The notes: generated by a model not told the origin, from the sequence alone. A stretch of 51,112 nucleotides of DNA from an uncultured Actinomycetes bacterium (GCA_937127245.1 CAKZLU010000007.1:1-51112); one strand, 5' to 3'; numbered from the stretch's first letter, positions 17,300 through 26,152 are shown. Made by a program: numbers and translations.

Positions 17300-18703
17300 T
17301 CAGACTCCTTCTGTAAGCTGATTCGGGTTCATGATGCCTTTTGGATCCACAATGCTTTTGAATGTTTTTATCATCCGCATATAGGTGGGGTTAACTCTTG
17401 AGAAAACCATTTGGGCAACCTCACCTTCTGGTTTGTCAACAAAGAAACCATCTTTAAGCAGTGACTGATAGGAACCATAGACGGCATTCTCGGTGGAAAC
17501 CCGCTCCTTTTCGTTTTCCGGGTTAAAATAAATGTCAGCCTCGCAGTATGCCGCCCCACCGAAATACGCGGGCACTATAATTTTACCAATTTCAGCGGAT
17601 TTGAGCCCGTTTGATTGTGCCTTTTCGTCGATGGTTGAGAAAACAGCCGGGAGGTTCTTGAAATATTGAAACCCCGTAACCCTTGCGCAACGACCTTTGT
17701 AAAAATCCCTGTCGTATAAGTACCAGGGAGACCCAAGAGCCTTATCGATCATCTCCAGAACCTGACCCTTGATCTGCTTGCCTCCGAGTTGTGCGGCTTC
17801 CTCCCCGGTGTATCTGTCCCACAGTTCCACGAGTTCTTTGTGGTGCTCAAAGGAGATAACCGCAGTCCACGGTTTCATTTTCTTCTTGACCGGCGCGACG
17901 GATTCTCTCTGTCCGCCGGCAAGCAAGACAGAAAGAAAACGCTCGTTGGCGAGGAAAGCCTCAAAGCACCACTCGGAGCGGCTCACTTTATACACGAGAC
18001 TTGCCGCGTTTTGTAAATCCTCAAAGGAGTAGGCGACCACCCTTCTTTCTTCGCGAACCGGGTATGTATAAACGACACCGTAAAAAGGAATGCCGAATAT
18101 GTCCTGAGAGGCGCCGAAAAACGGCGACATCTGGGGACCCTGGTCTTCCCTGAAATCGGCGTGACTCTCGTCGGTGATTTGCTGTGAGCCGGAAACCCAT
18201 ATTTCTCCCGTGGCAAGGGCTGCGTGAAAAAGAGAATACTGCAGATGCCTGTTGCAGGTTGAGCCAACCAGCATTTCCCGGTCAACATATGAGCGCAGCA
18301 CCGACTCGGTGGTTCCCGAAACCGGGCATAGAATTTTCATTCCCTCATTTGCGAGTGCGGCCTGCAATTTTTCGAATGTCACCCCTGCGTATATGTAGGC
18401 GGAAAGGTTCTCTTTATCAATCTTTTTAATCTCTGACATTTTTCTCAGGTCAATCAAGACGCCCTGCTTGCCCGAGATTCCACAATCGTCGAGGTATCGC
18501 TTTTTAACAGAGAACACGGGGATTTCGTTTTCATTACAGAAACTTAATGTATCTGAAAGCTGATCCACGCTTTCGGGCGTAACGAGCATAAGTTCGGTTG
18601 ACGGTACCTTTTCCCTGAAGTAGTTGGAAAGCGCGCGTGCCCCAGTAAGAATATTATTATCGCCGCAAATTTTTACGATTTCTTTGACCGCCTTGCCGTT
18701 CAT
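17300..18703 (-). CDS. Second FAD_binding_4-type subunit, PP-loop degenerate
   Basis: A 467-residue protein built like the FAD oxidase at 14468-16081. It keeps GVLIDLRKMSEIKKID and YAGVTFEKLQAALANEG at about residues 85-120 and a C-terminal PKGIMNPNQL. The glycine-rich PP-loop expected at about 65-75 is replaced by SVKKRYLDDCG, so FAD binding may be weak or lost. The arrangement resembles GlcD-GlcE of glycolate oxidase, where two related flavin-fold subunits pair. First gene of the run, ATG start with GGGAGG upstream. It probably forms a complex with the Fe-S protein and the intact FAD subunit. Confidence 0.7.
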   Translation of the reverse strand: MNGKAVKEIVKICGDNNILTGARALSNYFREKVPSTELMLVTPESVDQLSDTLSFCNENEIPVFSVKKRYLDDCGISGKQGVLIDLRKMSEIKKIDKENLSAYIYAGVTFEKLQAALANEGMKILCPVSGTTESVLRSYVDREMLVGSTCNRHLQYSLFHAALATGEIWVSGSQQITDESHADFREDQGPQMSPFFGASQDIFGIPFYGVVYTYPVREERRVVAYSFEDLQNAASLVYKVSRSEWCFEAFLANERFLSVLLAGGQRESVAPVKKKMKPWTAVISFEHHKELVELWDRYTGEEAAQLGGKQIKGQVLEMIDKALGSPWYLYDRDFYKGRCARVTGFQYFKNLPAVFSTIDEKAQSNGLKSAEIGKIIVPAYFGGAAYCEADIYFNPENEKERVSTENAVYGSYQSLLKDGFFVDKPEGEVAQMVFSRVNPTYMRMIKTFKSIVDPKGIMNPNQLTEGV

Positions 18704-18916
18704 CTTCCCTCCCGGTATAAAAGCACGTTTCGGATTTTATATTTTCTTGTCCGATTTTGGCAACACAGCGAACCAGCAACGCATACGCAAATCAAGACAA
18801 AATACGGAAAAGGCGAGTTCCAAAAAGGAGATTGCCCTGTACAAGAATATGGGATGATGACGCAGCGTTGGGAACGCTATGAGTATTCGTTTTAGCGTTG
18901 TTGGTCTCTTTTTGAC

Positions 18917-19357
18917 TCATGGAGTCTCAGATTGTGAGCTATCCTGTTCTTCTATTGTTGATTCGAGGCCTTTTTTCTTCAGTATCTCCGGGTAAATCTT
19001 GAAAGCTGGCTTGATTACCGGAAGAAGTTTAAGCATTCTGGGGACTGAACCCTCCGATTCGATCTCCTCGGTGGTGAGCGCTTTGATCAGGTTCAATTTA
19101 CCGAGCCAGAATCTGTGCGCCACATCTGTATCCATTTTTAAAGTCGCGTCCGCGGTTAGTTCTTGCTTTCCGGTCATGAGTTTGATCTCATCCCCGGTGC
19201 AGTCGATCCAGACTTCACCCTCCGGGTTTCTGTAAATGAAGTTCACAATCAGTTTGGACTGGAGCGCCTTTTCTTTTATTACCGGGTCCTCGGATAGGCG
19301 GTCGAAAAGTTCTGAGATGCATTCGTAGAAGGGTTCGATACTCTCGAAGTACGGCAT
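18917..19357 (-). CDS. SCP2-domain lipid carrier protein
   Basis: A 146-residue protein matching the sterol carrier protein 2 fold: about residues 15-110 include EGEVWIDCTGDEIKL, ADATLKMDTD and a later KLNLIKALTT. SCP2 domains bind sterols, acyl-CoAs or other hydrophobic ligands in a tunnel. The frame is open to a TTG at 19480, but that TTG belongs to a TTGACA promoter element. The ATG at 19357 has AGAAAGGAG nine bases before it and is the better start. The gene is divergent from GGR-like paralog C, which suggests that it delivers the substrate of the nearby flavoenzymes. Fold is fairly sure, role inferred. Confidence 0.7.
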   Translation of the reverse strand: MPYFESIEPFYECISELFDRLSEDPVIKEKALQSKLIVNFIYRNPEGEVWIDCTGDEIKLMTGKQELTADATLKMDTDVAHRFWLGKLNLIKALTTEEIESEGSVPRMLKLLPVIKPAFKIYPEILKKKGLESTIEEQDSSQSETP

Positions 19358-19450
19358 GACTAACATCTCCTTTCTTTGCTCTTTATCGCCCAAAAACAAA
19401 AGGTTAGAATATGACGAAAGCGAGCGGACGAGAAACACTTCTGGAAAATA

Positions 19451-19480
19451 ATTATTTAATTCCGGAGTGGAAACTGTCAA
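19451..19480 (-). promoter_or_regulatory. Predicted sigma70-type promoter of the SCP2 gene
   Basis: On the minus strand a perfect TTGACA (19480-19475) is followed after 18 bases by AATAAT (19456-19451), five of six matches to the -10 consensus. Transcription would begin near 19444, giving a leader of about 86 bases. This places the promoter inside the longest possible reading frame and argues that translation starts at 19357. Confidence 0.5.
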
Positions 19481-19531
19481 TAGACGGTATAGTTCTTTGA
19501 ACTTTCTATTAGTTTCAAAGGGGAGAGCTAC

Positions 19532-20608
19532 ATGTTCGAGAATGTGGTTGTAGGCGCCGGACTTGCCGGACTCGTTTGCGCGATAAATCTCGCAAGAGAG
19601 GGAAGAGACGTTTTAGTGATTGAAAGAGAGCAAAGGATCGGTGGCTCTCCTTTGTATCATCCCTCGCCAGAGGGCACTCCGATTGACCTTGAGGGCATCA
19701 AAGCGTACACGGGTATCGATATATCCCCCGCGGTTAAAAAATTCACTTCAGGCAGGGCTGTTGTTTACGGGGAAGTCGTCCCTGCTGATATGGACGCGAT
19801 TTCCTCATACATGATCGAGAGAGGACCCAGGAGCACTTCGCTTGACAGTTACCTGTACTCGCTTGCGCTTAAGTCCGGAGTTAAATTCGAGTTCGGCAGA
19901 GGATGCTTTTCACCGGACGATTTCATGCAGCTTCCGCCTGACTCCGTTGTCGCGACCGGTCTGCATTTCGAGGGATTTGATTCTTTCCTTGTTCCCTATC
20001 TGACATCGTTCCACTATCTTGCAAGGAAAAAGATTGAGGATACCGATTCCACCCATGTGACCATATACCACGACGATTTCACCACCGATTATGCCTATAC
20101 CTCATCAATTAACGGTGTGCTGCTTGCTCACCTTTTCCAAAGATACCCGATAAAGAAGGACGCTCTTAAGCATTTCCAGGAGAGGGTTTATATAACCGAA
20201 GGTTTCGAGTTTGATAGCTGGGAACATTTCACTTTCCCCGTTCCCGCCGCTTCAATCAGTAATCCGAGAATTTTCGGCGGAAGGACGATACTTGCGGGCA
20301 CGCTTTCTGGATGTATGGAGCCGTATATGTTTTTCGGAATTCACGGGGCGCTGGTCTCCGGGAAAATCGCCGCCATCGCTGTGTCAGACAGAGGAAAAGC
20401 CCACGAGGAGTTTCTCAAAGCGACTTCTTCTTTCAGGTCAGCCTACCTTTTGAAAAAGGCGCTCTCTTTTGTGCCGAAAGGCGTTTACGGCGCGGCGCTG
20501 AAAGCCGCTTTGCGCAGGTTACCGGAGGATGAAAGAATAGGAAGGTTCGTAAAACACGGCATGCTCGGATGGAAAAATTGTCAATCGGTCGTCGCGAAAA
20601 AGTATTAG
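19532..20608 (+). CDS. GGR-like FAD reductase, paralog C
   Basis: A 358-residue flavoprotein of the same family as the two at 11971-14146. Shared blocks are VVGAGLAGLVCAINLA, VIEREQRIGG, ERGPRSTSLDSYLY, LPPDSVVATGL, ILAGTLSG and FGIHGALVSGKIAAIA. Its start resembles paralog A more closely, including the GTPIDLEGIKAYTGIDIS stretch near residues 48-65. ATG start with AAAGGGGAG upstream. It is transcribed away from the SCP2 gene and is followed on the same strand by a phytoene-desaturase-like gene after 195 bases. It probably reduces a hydrophobic, SCP2-delivered substrate, but this is an inference from neighbourhood. Confidence 0.7.
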   Translation: MFENVVVGAGLAGLVCAINLAREGRDVLVIEREQRIGGSPLYHPSPEGTPIDLEGIKAYTGIDISPAVKKFTSGRAVVYGEVVPADMDAISSYMIERGPRSTSLDSYLYSLALKSGVKFEFGRGCFSPDDFMQLPPDSVVATGLHFEGFDSFLVPYLTSFHYLARKKIEDTDSTHVTIYHDDFTTDYAYTSSINGVLLAHLFQRYPIKKDALKHFQERVYITEGFEFDSWEHFTFPVPAASISNPRIFGGRTILAGTLSGCMEPYMFFGIHGALVSGKIAAIAVSDRGKAHEEFLKATSSFRSAYLLKKALSFVPKGVYGAALKAALRRLPEDERIGRFVKHGMLGWKNCQSVVAKKY

Positions 20609-20803
20609 ATCCCGCGGTTGCTGGTTGTTGAAGAGCCTTGAGCCGTTAATGTTTATCAGGTTCTGTATGTACCCGATTGGCGGAAACAGCCCGTTTGTAA
20701 AATATTTGCGCGCCTGCATCCAACATACTTCATGAGGCGCGGGTTGAGCGATCGGGCGATTTTCATGCGCTTCTCCGTCTTTTTGGGCAGTCGGGAGGTT
20801 AAT

Positions 20804-22258
20804 ATGGAAAAAAATTGCGTAGTGATAGGAGCGGGTCCTGGAGGTAGCGCGTGCGCGGCGCTCTTGCAGAACAAAGGGTTTAAAGTCACTCTCCTTGAGC
20901 AAAACAAATTCATTGGAGGAAAGTGTTCTACCTTTGAGGAGGGAGGGTTCAAGTTTGATTCGGGTATCCACATGTTCGCGACCGGACCAAAAGGTCCTCA
21001 TGGTCAGGTTGCAAGGGAACTGGGTATTCCCCAGGAGTGGCTTATAAGGGATCCGTCTGAGACAATCTGGCTCAACGAAAAGGGCTTTTTCTATCTTTAC
21101 CAGAGGATGAGGAGCAACAAGGCTTTAAAGGAAATGGTCAGCGCTGCCATAAGCGGTAAGCAGCGAATTGATATAATAAACACGCTCCGCCGGTCGATCA
21201 AGAATTTCGGAGTGCAGGGTTTCATCAGGGAGTTAAGCGGGGTGGCTAAAGCTCACCCTGCCTTCATACAAAAATACGACGAGATGACCACCAGGGATTT
21301 CCTTTATCTTTTTACTGACGACCCCACGATACACAGATCTCTTAATTGCCTAAGCATGCTTCTTCTTGTAGTTCCATATACGAAATCTTCCGCGGGGGAA
21401 TTCATGTACGTCGTCTCGGACATTTTCAGGTGCGGAACGCTCGGGGTTCCCAAAGGTGGGGCAGCTTCAATCCCACTTTCTTTTGTCAAGGCTTTCCTTA
21501 GAGACGGCGGCAAACTCTGTTTGGGAGTCGGCGCGAAAGAAATAATTGTTGAAGAAGGGCGCGTCAAAGGTGTGCTTGGCACAGACGGCAAAACATATAC
21601 TGCGGAACTTGTGGTGTCAAACGCGGGATTGAAAAAGACAGTCGAGATGGCGGGCGAGAAAAATTTCCCAAAGGAATACGTGGACTATGTCAACTCGCTT
21701 GAACTTTCATATTCCTGGATCGCGACAAAGTTCGCTTTAAACAAACGAGTCATAGATCTTCGCGCCCCTTCTTTCTTCCCCATACCGAGGCTTGAGCCGG
21801 AAAGAATCTTTTCATATTGCGACGAGCCCGACGGGCTTCCCGAGGACCCCTTCCTTTTCGTGCCTATCCCCACTGAGTGGGATAAGACAGTCGCTCCTCC
21901 CGGGTATCAGCTGGTTCTCTGCGGGGTTGCCACTTCCCGGGAAGTTGACCAGGAGGAAAGAAGCCAAAAGATGCTCGAAATTGCCGAAGAGAAACTGTTT
22001 TCCTTTTTTCCGGAGATGAAGAAACACATTGTGTACAAAAAGAGAATAACAAACAAGGACACAAACAGAATCACTCGCAAAGGTACTGCCGAGTGCATCG
22101 GTCTTGCGCAAATACCTGGTCAGGTTGGGGTAAATAAGCCGCACCCTAAGACGCCTGTTGAGAATCTTTGGGTTGTGGGCTGCGACGCGGGGGCAAGAGG
22201 CGTTGGTACAGAACAGGCAACGGCTTCGGCCATGCTCGTAAGCAATCTCGTTTGGTAA
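20804..22258 (+). CDS. Phytoene-desaturase-like NAD(P)/FAD oxidoreductase
   Basis: A 484-residue flavoprotein of the CrtI/retinol-saturase-like group. It begins MEKNCVVIGAGPGGSACAAL, then LLEQNKFIGGKCSTF, and ends with a CrtI-type NLWVVGCDAGARGVGTEQA region. The frame is open further upstream to 20732, but the ATG at 20804 has GGGAGG five bases before it and starts exactly at the dinucleotide-binding strand. It is distinct from the protein at 10321-11850. The methyltransferase frame follows with about 74 bases between the genes. Desaturase, saturase and isomerase roles are all possible. Confidence 0.8.
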   Translation: MEKNCVVIGAGPGGSACAALLQNKGFKVTLLEQNKFIGGKCSTFEEGGFKFDSGIHMFATGPKGPHGQVARELGIPQEWLIRDPSETIWLNEKGFFYLYQRMRSNKALKEMVSAAISGKQRIDIINTLRRSIKNFGVQGFIRELSGVAKAHPAFIQKYDEMTTRDFLYLFTDDPTIHRSLNCLSMLLLVVPYTKSSAGEFMYVVSDIFRCGTLGVPKGGAASIPLSFVKAFLRDGGKLCLGVGAKEIIVEEGRVKGVLGTDGKTYTAELVVSNAGLKKTVEMAGEKNFPKEYVDYVNSLELSYSWIATKFALNKRVIDLRAPSFFPIPRLEPERIFSYCDEPDGLPEDPFLFVPIPTEWDKTVAPPGYQLVLCGVATSREVDQEERSQKMLEIAEEKLFSFFPEMKKHIVYKKRITNKDTNRITRKGTAECIGLAQIPGQVGVNKPHPKTPVENLWVVGCDAGARGVGTEQATASAMLVSNLVW

Positions 22259-22332
22259 GTTTTTCGCAAACCTGGCATTTACCGAAAAAATATGAAGCCA
22301 ACGGCTTAGGCTTTAAATTCCAGGGGGTCGAA

Positions 22333-23181
22333 TTGAAGGGATGCTTCTCAATAGCGAGCGGAACCTGGTCTCAATGGTTATCGGACCTTGATAATCTTCC
22401 GAAGTCGAAAATTGACTCATTTATTTTAAAAAATATCGTCTTTACCCTTCTGGAGAATCTTTCACCTTCTCGCGGAGACACTGTCGTCGATTTCGGAGCT
22501 GGAGAAGGGCTTGTAAGTTTAGAACTCGCAAAAGCAGTTGGCTCAAGTGGCAAAGTTATTGCGATTGACGAAAGTGCAGAATGTCTCGAGGTTATAAAGA
22601 AACGCTCATTAGAGAAAGGGTTTTTAAACATTGAGACTCTCCGGTCAAGGATAGAGGATTGTCCTCTTCCCCCTTCAAGTACCGACGGGGTGACCTGCAG
22701 GTCCGTTCTTTGCTATCTCAATGATATGCGGCTCGGAGTCTCAAAGATGCTTGAAGTCTTGCGTCCGCAAGGGTCTTTTTCGGTTTTCGAGCCTCTCATG
22801 GGAGAAGGTTCATGGAGGGGCGGCACTGCGCCCCCACCCGAGGATTTTCGCTTGCTTGAGGCGAGTTTAAGAGCGACTGGAGCGCCGAGGTCTTTGGTCA
22901 GGGAGGCTGTTCGCGAGGCTTTTGCCTCCGAGAATGCGGAGTTTAAATCTCTGGTGGTTCACTACAAGTTTTCCTTTGAAAAATTAGCGCGAGATGAAAT
23001 CATAAGAGACTATCTTTTCGATCTTCCCGGCGAACTGTCCGCTCATAACCTGCTCGTTAAAACAGGTTATGACGAAAAAAAATTGGAAAGGGTAATGTCT
23101 AATTTCTCATCATGGGCGGCAAAGGCGAATGTGAGGTATGTTCTTCCGTGTATATTTATCCACGGAACAAAGAAGGGATAA
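22333..23181 (+). CDS. SAM-dependent methyltransferase
   Basis: A 282-residue class I methyltransferase. Motif I is VVDFGAGEG, followed by KVIAIDES (acidic end of strand 2), GVTCRSVLCYL and SFSVFEPLM. The frame stays open into the preceding flavoprotein gene, but the TTG at 22333 is preceded by AGGGGG at five bases, so I take that as the start. The C-terminal part (RDYLFDLPGELSAHN onward) looks like a substrate-binding extension. It may methylate the product of the adjacent flavoenzyme. Fold is sure, substrate unknown, start uncertain. Confidence 0.75.
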   Translation: MKGCFSIASGTWSQWLSDLDNLPKSKIDSFILKNIVFTLLENLSPSRGDTVVDFGAGEGLVSLELAKAVGSSGKVIAIDESAECLEVIKKRSLEKGFLNIETLRSRIEDCPLPPSSTDGVTCRSVLCYLNDMRLGVSKMLEVLRPQGSFSVFEPLMGEGSWRGGTAPPPEDFRLLEASLRATGAPRSLVREAVREAFASENAEFKSLVVHYKFSFEKLARDEIIRDYLFDLPGELSAHNLLVKTGYDEKKLERVMSNFSSWAAKANVRYVLPCIFIHGTKKG

Positions 23182-23205
23182 ACCCGGTTCGCCTTTTGGG
23201 TTTTT
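23180..23205 (+). terminator. Intrinsic terminator after the methyltransferase gene
   Basis: AAACCC pairs with GGGTTT, with a nested GG-TTCG-CC mini-hairpin, followed by a run of five T. It lies directly after the methyltransferase stop and before a convergent gene. Confidence 0.55.
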
Positions 23206-23238
23206 CTGTGGACAGTCTGACTGTTTATTCCCAAATCA

Positions 23239-24174
23239 TTAGTTGGCTTTTTCGAGAAAATGTATCATTTGGCTGAGCGTACGATTCACCGGGGTCTCGA
23301 CACCGCATTCTTTCCCTATCCGGGCGACCGCGCCGTTGAGAGCGTCAATTTCCGTTCTCCGACCCGCTTCAATATCCTCCTGCATGCTTGAGCGGTGTTT
23401 CGCCGTGGGAGGAATGAGCTCCTCGTATAAACGTTTTTTGTAACTGCTTGAATCAGGTGAGATCAGCTCAACTTTCTTTGCTCTTGCCACGAGATAGAAC
23501 TCTTCGATGATTGTGTCTATTATTTCACGGGTGTGTGGGCTTGAGCCTAAGTGACCGTAGTCAGTTTTCAATATGGTAGCCAGCGCATTCAGGCAGCAAT
23601 TATAAAGAACCTTATCCCAGATGAAACTCAGGATATTTCTCTCGAAGCGGCACGGGATGCCTGCAACGGAAAAAGCTTCCACTACTTCCTCCACGCCCTT
23701 GCAATCTTGAGAAACTGGTCCGAGTAGCACATCGTCTGCGCACACGGTTACTTCCACTTTACCCGGGGAAAGTGTCCTTGCTCCAAATATCACTCTTCCC
23801 CCAACACTCTTGCCCGCTGCCGCCTTTTCTATCGCCTCAATGTTTCCCAGGCCGTTTTGAAGGGAAATGATACCTTTCAGGGAAGGAATAACCGGCATGA
23901 GGTCTTCAAGAGCGGCTTTTGTATCGTAGGATTTAACACATAGTAAAGTCCATTCAGGGCTAAAGCCGGATTCAATCATTCCATGTATCGATGTGGCGCC
24001 TCTGGGTTTTTCTACTCGATGTTCGCCCCATATTCCGCATATGTTTAAACCGTCTGACAATAAACTTTCGGCGTGCTCTCCCTTTCCGAGAAAAAACACG
24101 TCCTGACCGCTCAGTGCGAGAAAACCTCCCACAACCGAGCCAATGGACCCAGCTCCCATTACGAGAAACCTCAA
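23239..24174 (-). CDS. Ketopantoate reductase-family protein (PanE/ApbA-like)
   Basis: A 311-residue NADP-dependent reductase. The N-terminal dinucleotide motif GAGSIGSVVGG is at residues 7-17. The C-terminal domain carries the catalytic lysine context FIWDKVLYNCCLNAL and the typical HRSSMQEDIEAGRRTEID and GVETPVN blocks. Members convert 2-dehydropantoate to pantoate for CoA synthesis, though many paralogs act on other 2-keto acids, and no other pantothenate gene is nearby. Start is TTG with GAGGTGA upstream. It converges on the methyltransferase gene and is divergent from xseA. Confidence 0.8.
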   Translation of the reverse strand: MRFLVMGAGSIGSVVGGFLALSGQDVFFLGKGEHAESLLSDGLNICGIWGEHRVEKPRGATSIHGMIESGFSPEWTLLCVKSYDTKAALEDLMPVIPSLKGIISLQNGLGNIEAIEKAAAGKSVGGRVIFGARTLSPGKVEVTVCADDVLLGPVSQDCKGVEEVVEAFSVAGIPCRFERNILSFIWDKVLYNCCLNALATILKTDYGHLGSSPHTREIIDTIIEEFYLVARAKKVELISPDSSSYKKRLYEELIPPTAKHRSSMQEDIEAGRRTEIDALNGAVARIGKECGVETPVNRTLSQMIHFLEKAN

Positions 24175-24303
24175 ATTTCATCACCTCTGCTCTGAGTTTG
24201 TGGTGATTGATATTATCTACCTAACGCGCACCAATTTTCTCATTTTTGGATAATATTATTTAGCATCGGGAATTTCCGCATACTCTTTAGCACGGAGCGA
24301 ATC

Positions 24304-25683
24304 ATGACCTTTGAGGACCAGCCCTTGAAGACAGTCGGAAAAAGTGGTGGACTTCCGTCCGATGAGAGAATTCTCACTGTCAGCGAGGTAAACAGAATCG
24401 CCAGGCAGCATCTGGAGTCCTTGCACGTGAAAGTCATGGGGGAGGTTTCTCGGCTTAATACCGGGTATCCCTATTTTGTCTATTTAGATCTCCGTGACCC
24501 CGAGGCGCTTCTTCCGGCAATCATTCCGAAATATGATTTCCTCAATCTGGATTTCTCTCTCGAGGAAGGAATGCTTGTGGTGGTTGAGGGCACGTTGACG
24601 CTGTTTGAGAAGCAGGGAAAGTATCAAATAAGAGCGGAACGGATAAGACCTTTCGGTGAAGGAGAAATCCAGAGAAGAATCGAGGCTTTAAAGAGGAAAC
24701 TCGCAGTTGAAGGATTGTTTGACGACTCGCTGAAAAAACCTCTGCCTGTATTTGCCGAGAGGATAGGTGTGGTTACCTCCCCGCGAGGCGCGGCTGTCAG
24801 GGACGTCACCGTCACTCTGGGTAAGCGCTTCCCCCCGGCGCGCGTCTTTATCCGAGGGGTTTTGGTTCAGGGTCCGCAAGCTGTTGAGGAGATAGTGGGA
24901 GCTCTTGAGTTTTTCGATAGAGTCTTTCCCGTGGATGTTGTGATACTCGCAAGAGGCGGCGGTTCGCTCCAGGATCTCGAGCCTTTCAATTCTGAACAGG
25001 TCGCGCGGGCGATTTCCAAAATGAGCGTGCCGGTCATTACGGGTATCGGGCACGAGCCGGATATCACAATTGCTGATCTTGTGGCGGACCATCGCGCGAG
25101 CACTCCGACAGGGGCGGCGCAGGCTGCGGTTCCGGATAAAGCGGAGGTGTTATCGAGTTTAGAAAAGACTTACAGCGTAGCAGTGAAGAGGGTTTTTTCG
25201 ATTATTAACGCTTGGTCATTCAGGCTTGGCATGCTCGTTTCAAGACCGGTATTCACTCGTCCGAATTTAATGCTTGAAAAATTCATCCAGATTTGGGAAA
25301 GGGATGCGCAAATCCTTTACGAGAGCCCTTCCAGAGGCATTCAAACGAGCGCAGAGAGGATTCGCGCTGTGCTTGCAAGCTCGGTATTCAAAAGACCCCG
25401 GATTATTTTTTCCGGGTATGAAAGAAAACTAGAATCTGCGGTACCGAGCCTTTTATCCTCTGCAAAAAGGGACGTGTCAAAAAATGAGGAGGCTTTTCTC
25501 AGGTTGCGGGCTAAGCTTGAGGCGTTGAACCCCACCGCTATTCTGAAAAGGGGTTACTCGATTACCTTCTCCAAGAAAGACAACAGGATTATAAGATCGC
25601 CGGTAGAGGTTGAAAGGGGCGACGAAATCAGGGTTGTCCTCTCGGAGGGAGCGATTGGAGCACAGGTGACCGAAAAGGAGTGA
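24304..25683 (+). CDS. xseA: Exodeoxyribonuclease VII large subunit
   Basis: A 459-residue nuclease subunit. The N-terminal OB-fold spans about residues 22-118 and the catalytic core includes RIGVVTSPRGAAVRD (153-167), ILARGGGSLQDLEPFN (214-229) and ITGIGHEPDITIADLVADHR (245-264). A coiled-coil C-terminal region follows. With XseB it degrades single-stranded DNA to oligonucleotides from both ends. ATG start with GGAG seven bases upstream. Its stop overlaps the region of the xseB start, as expected for coupled translation. Confidence 0.95.
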   Translation: MTFEDQPLKTVGKSGGLPSDERILTVSEVNRIARQHLESLHVKVMGEVSRLNTGYPYFVYLDLRDPEALLPAIIPKYDFLNLDFSLEEGMLVVVEGTLTLFEKQGKYQIRAERIRPFGEGEIQRRIEALKRKLAVEGLFDDSLKKPLPVFAERIGVVTSPRGAAVRDVTVTLGKRFPPARVFIRGVLVQGPQAVEEIVGALEFFDRVFPVDVVILARGGGSLQDLEPFNSEQVARAISKMSVPVITGIGHEPDITIADLVADHRASTPTGAAQAAVPDKAEVLSSLEKTYSVAVKRVFSIINAWSFRLGMLVSRPVFTRPNLMLEKFIQIWERDAQILYESPSRGIQTSAERIRAVLASSVFKRPRIIFSGYERKLESAVPSLLSSAKRDVSKNEEAFLRLRAKLEALNPTAILKRGYSITFSKKDNRIIRSPVEVERGDEIRVVLSEGAIGAQVTEKE

Positions 25684-25688
25684 TTTAC

Positions 25689-25973
25689 TTGGACGAGGAG
25701 CTTTCATTTAAAGAGGCGATTGATGAGTTGGAGAGGATTACTGAATCTCTCGAAAGCGGAGAACTTGAGCTTGAGGAATCCCTCAGGCTCTTTGAAAGAG
25801 GCGTTGAGCTCGTGAAATACTGCCAGGAAAAACTCAACTCGGCAAAATCAAAAGTCGAAGCGCTTGTTGATAGCCTTGAGGGAGGATTCAAAAGCGTAAG
25901 TCTCGAGGAAGCAAAAGAAGGGACCGCGAAGGAAGATGAGCTACTCCAGGAGGAGGAAGACCAAGAGCCGTAA
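25689..25973 (+). CDS. xseB: Exodeoxyribonuclease VII small subunit
   Basis: A 94-residue helical protein with the XseB pattern SFKEAIDELERITESLESGE, then LEESLRLFERGVELVKYC. It ends with an acidic tail. Many XseB copies coat the long stalk of XseA in the holoenzyme. A GTG at 25680 is in frame, but the AAGGAG just before it is better placed for the TTG at 25689 (eight bases), which I choose. Confidence 0.9.
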   Translation: MDEELSFKEAIDELERITESLESGELELEESLRLFERGVELVKYCQEKLNSAKSKVEALVDSLEGGFKSVSLEEAKEGTAKEDELLQEEEDQEP

Positions 25974-26097
25974 GTACTGCTTCTCGTTGGCTGTACCGAG
26001 GCATATTGCAAGAAGGACATTATCCTAGTAGCGATGATGTCTTAAAAATTTTTAACATTTGCCGGTTGCGTCCTGGTATAAAAACCCTCATGAAACG

Positions 26098-26132
26098 AAA
26101 AACGAGCTGTTAGCAATCAACGTGCTGTTTTT
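26098..26132. terminator. Probable bidirectional terminator between xseB and the DUF4190-type gene
   Basis: AAAAAC then AGC pair with GCT and GTTTTT, with a one-base bulge and a loop of 16 bases. It lies in the 179-base space between convergent genes, and an A-tract on one side and a T-tract on the other let it serve both strands. Confidence 0.45.
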
Positions 26133-26152
26133 CTGCTTTTGGTGGGTTTGAG

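Noticed and set aside
9081..22258. Carotenoid biosynthesis cluster
   Set aside because: CrtI-like genes are present but no phytoene synthase, prenyl diphosphate synthase or lycopene cyclase was found, so the label would overreach.
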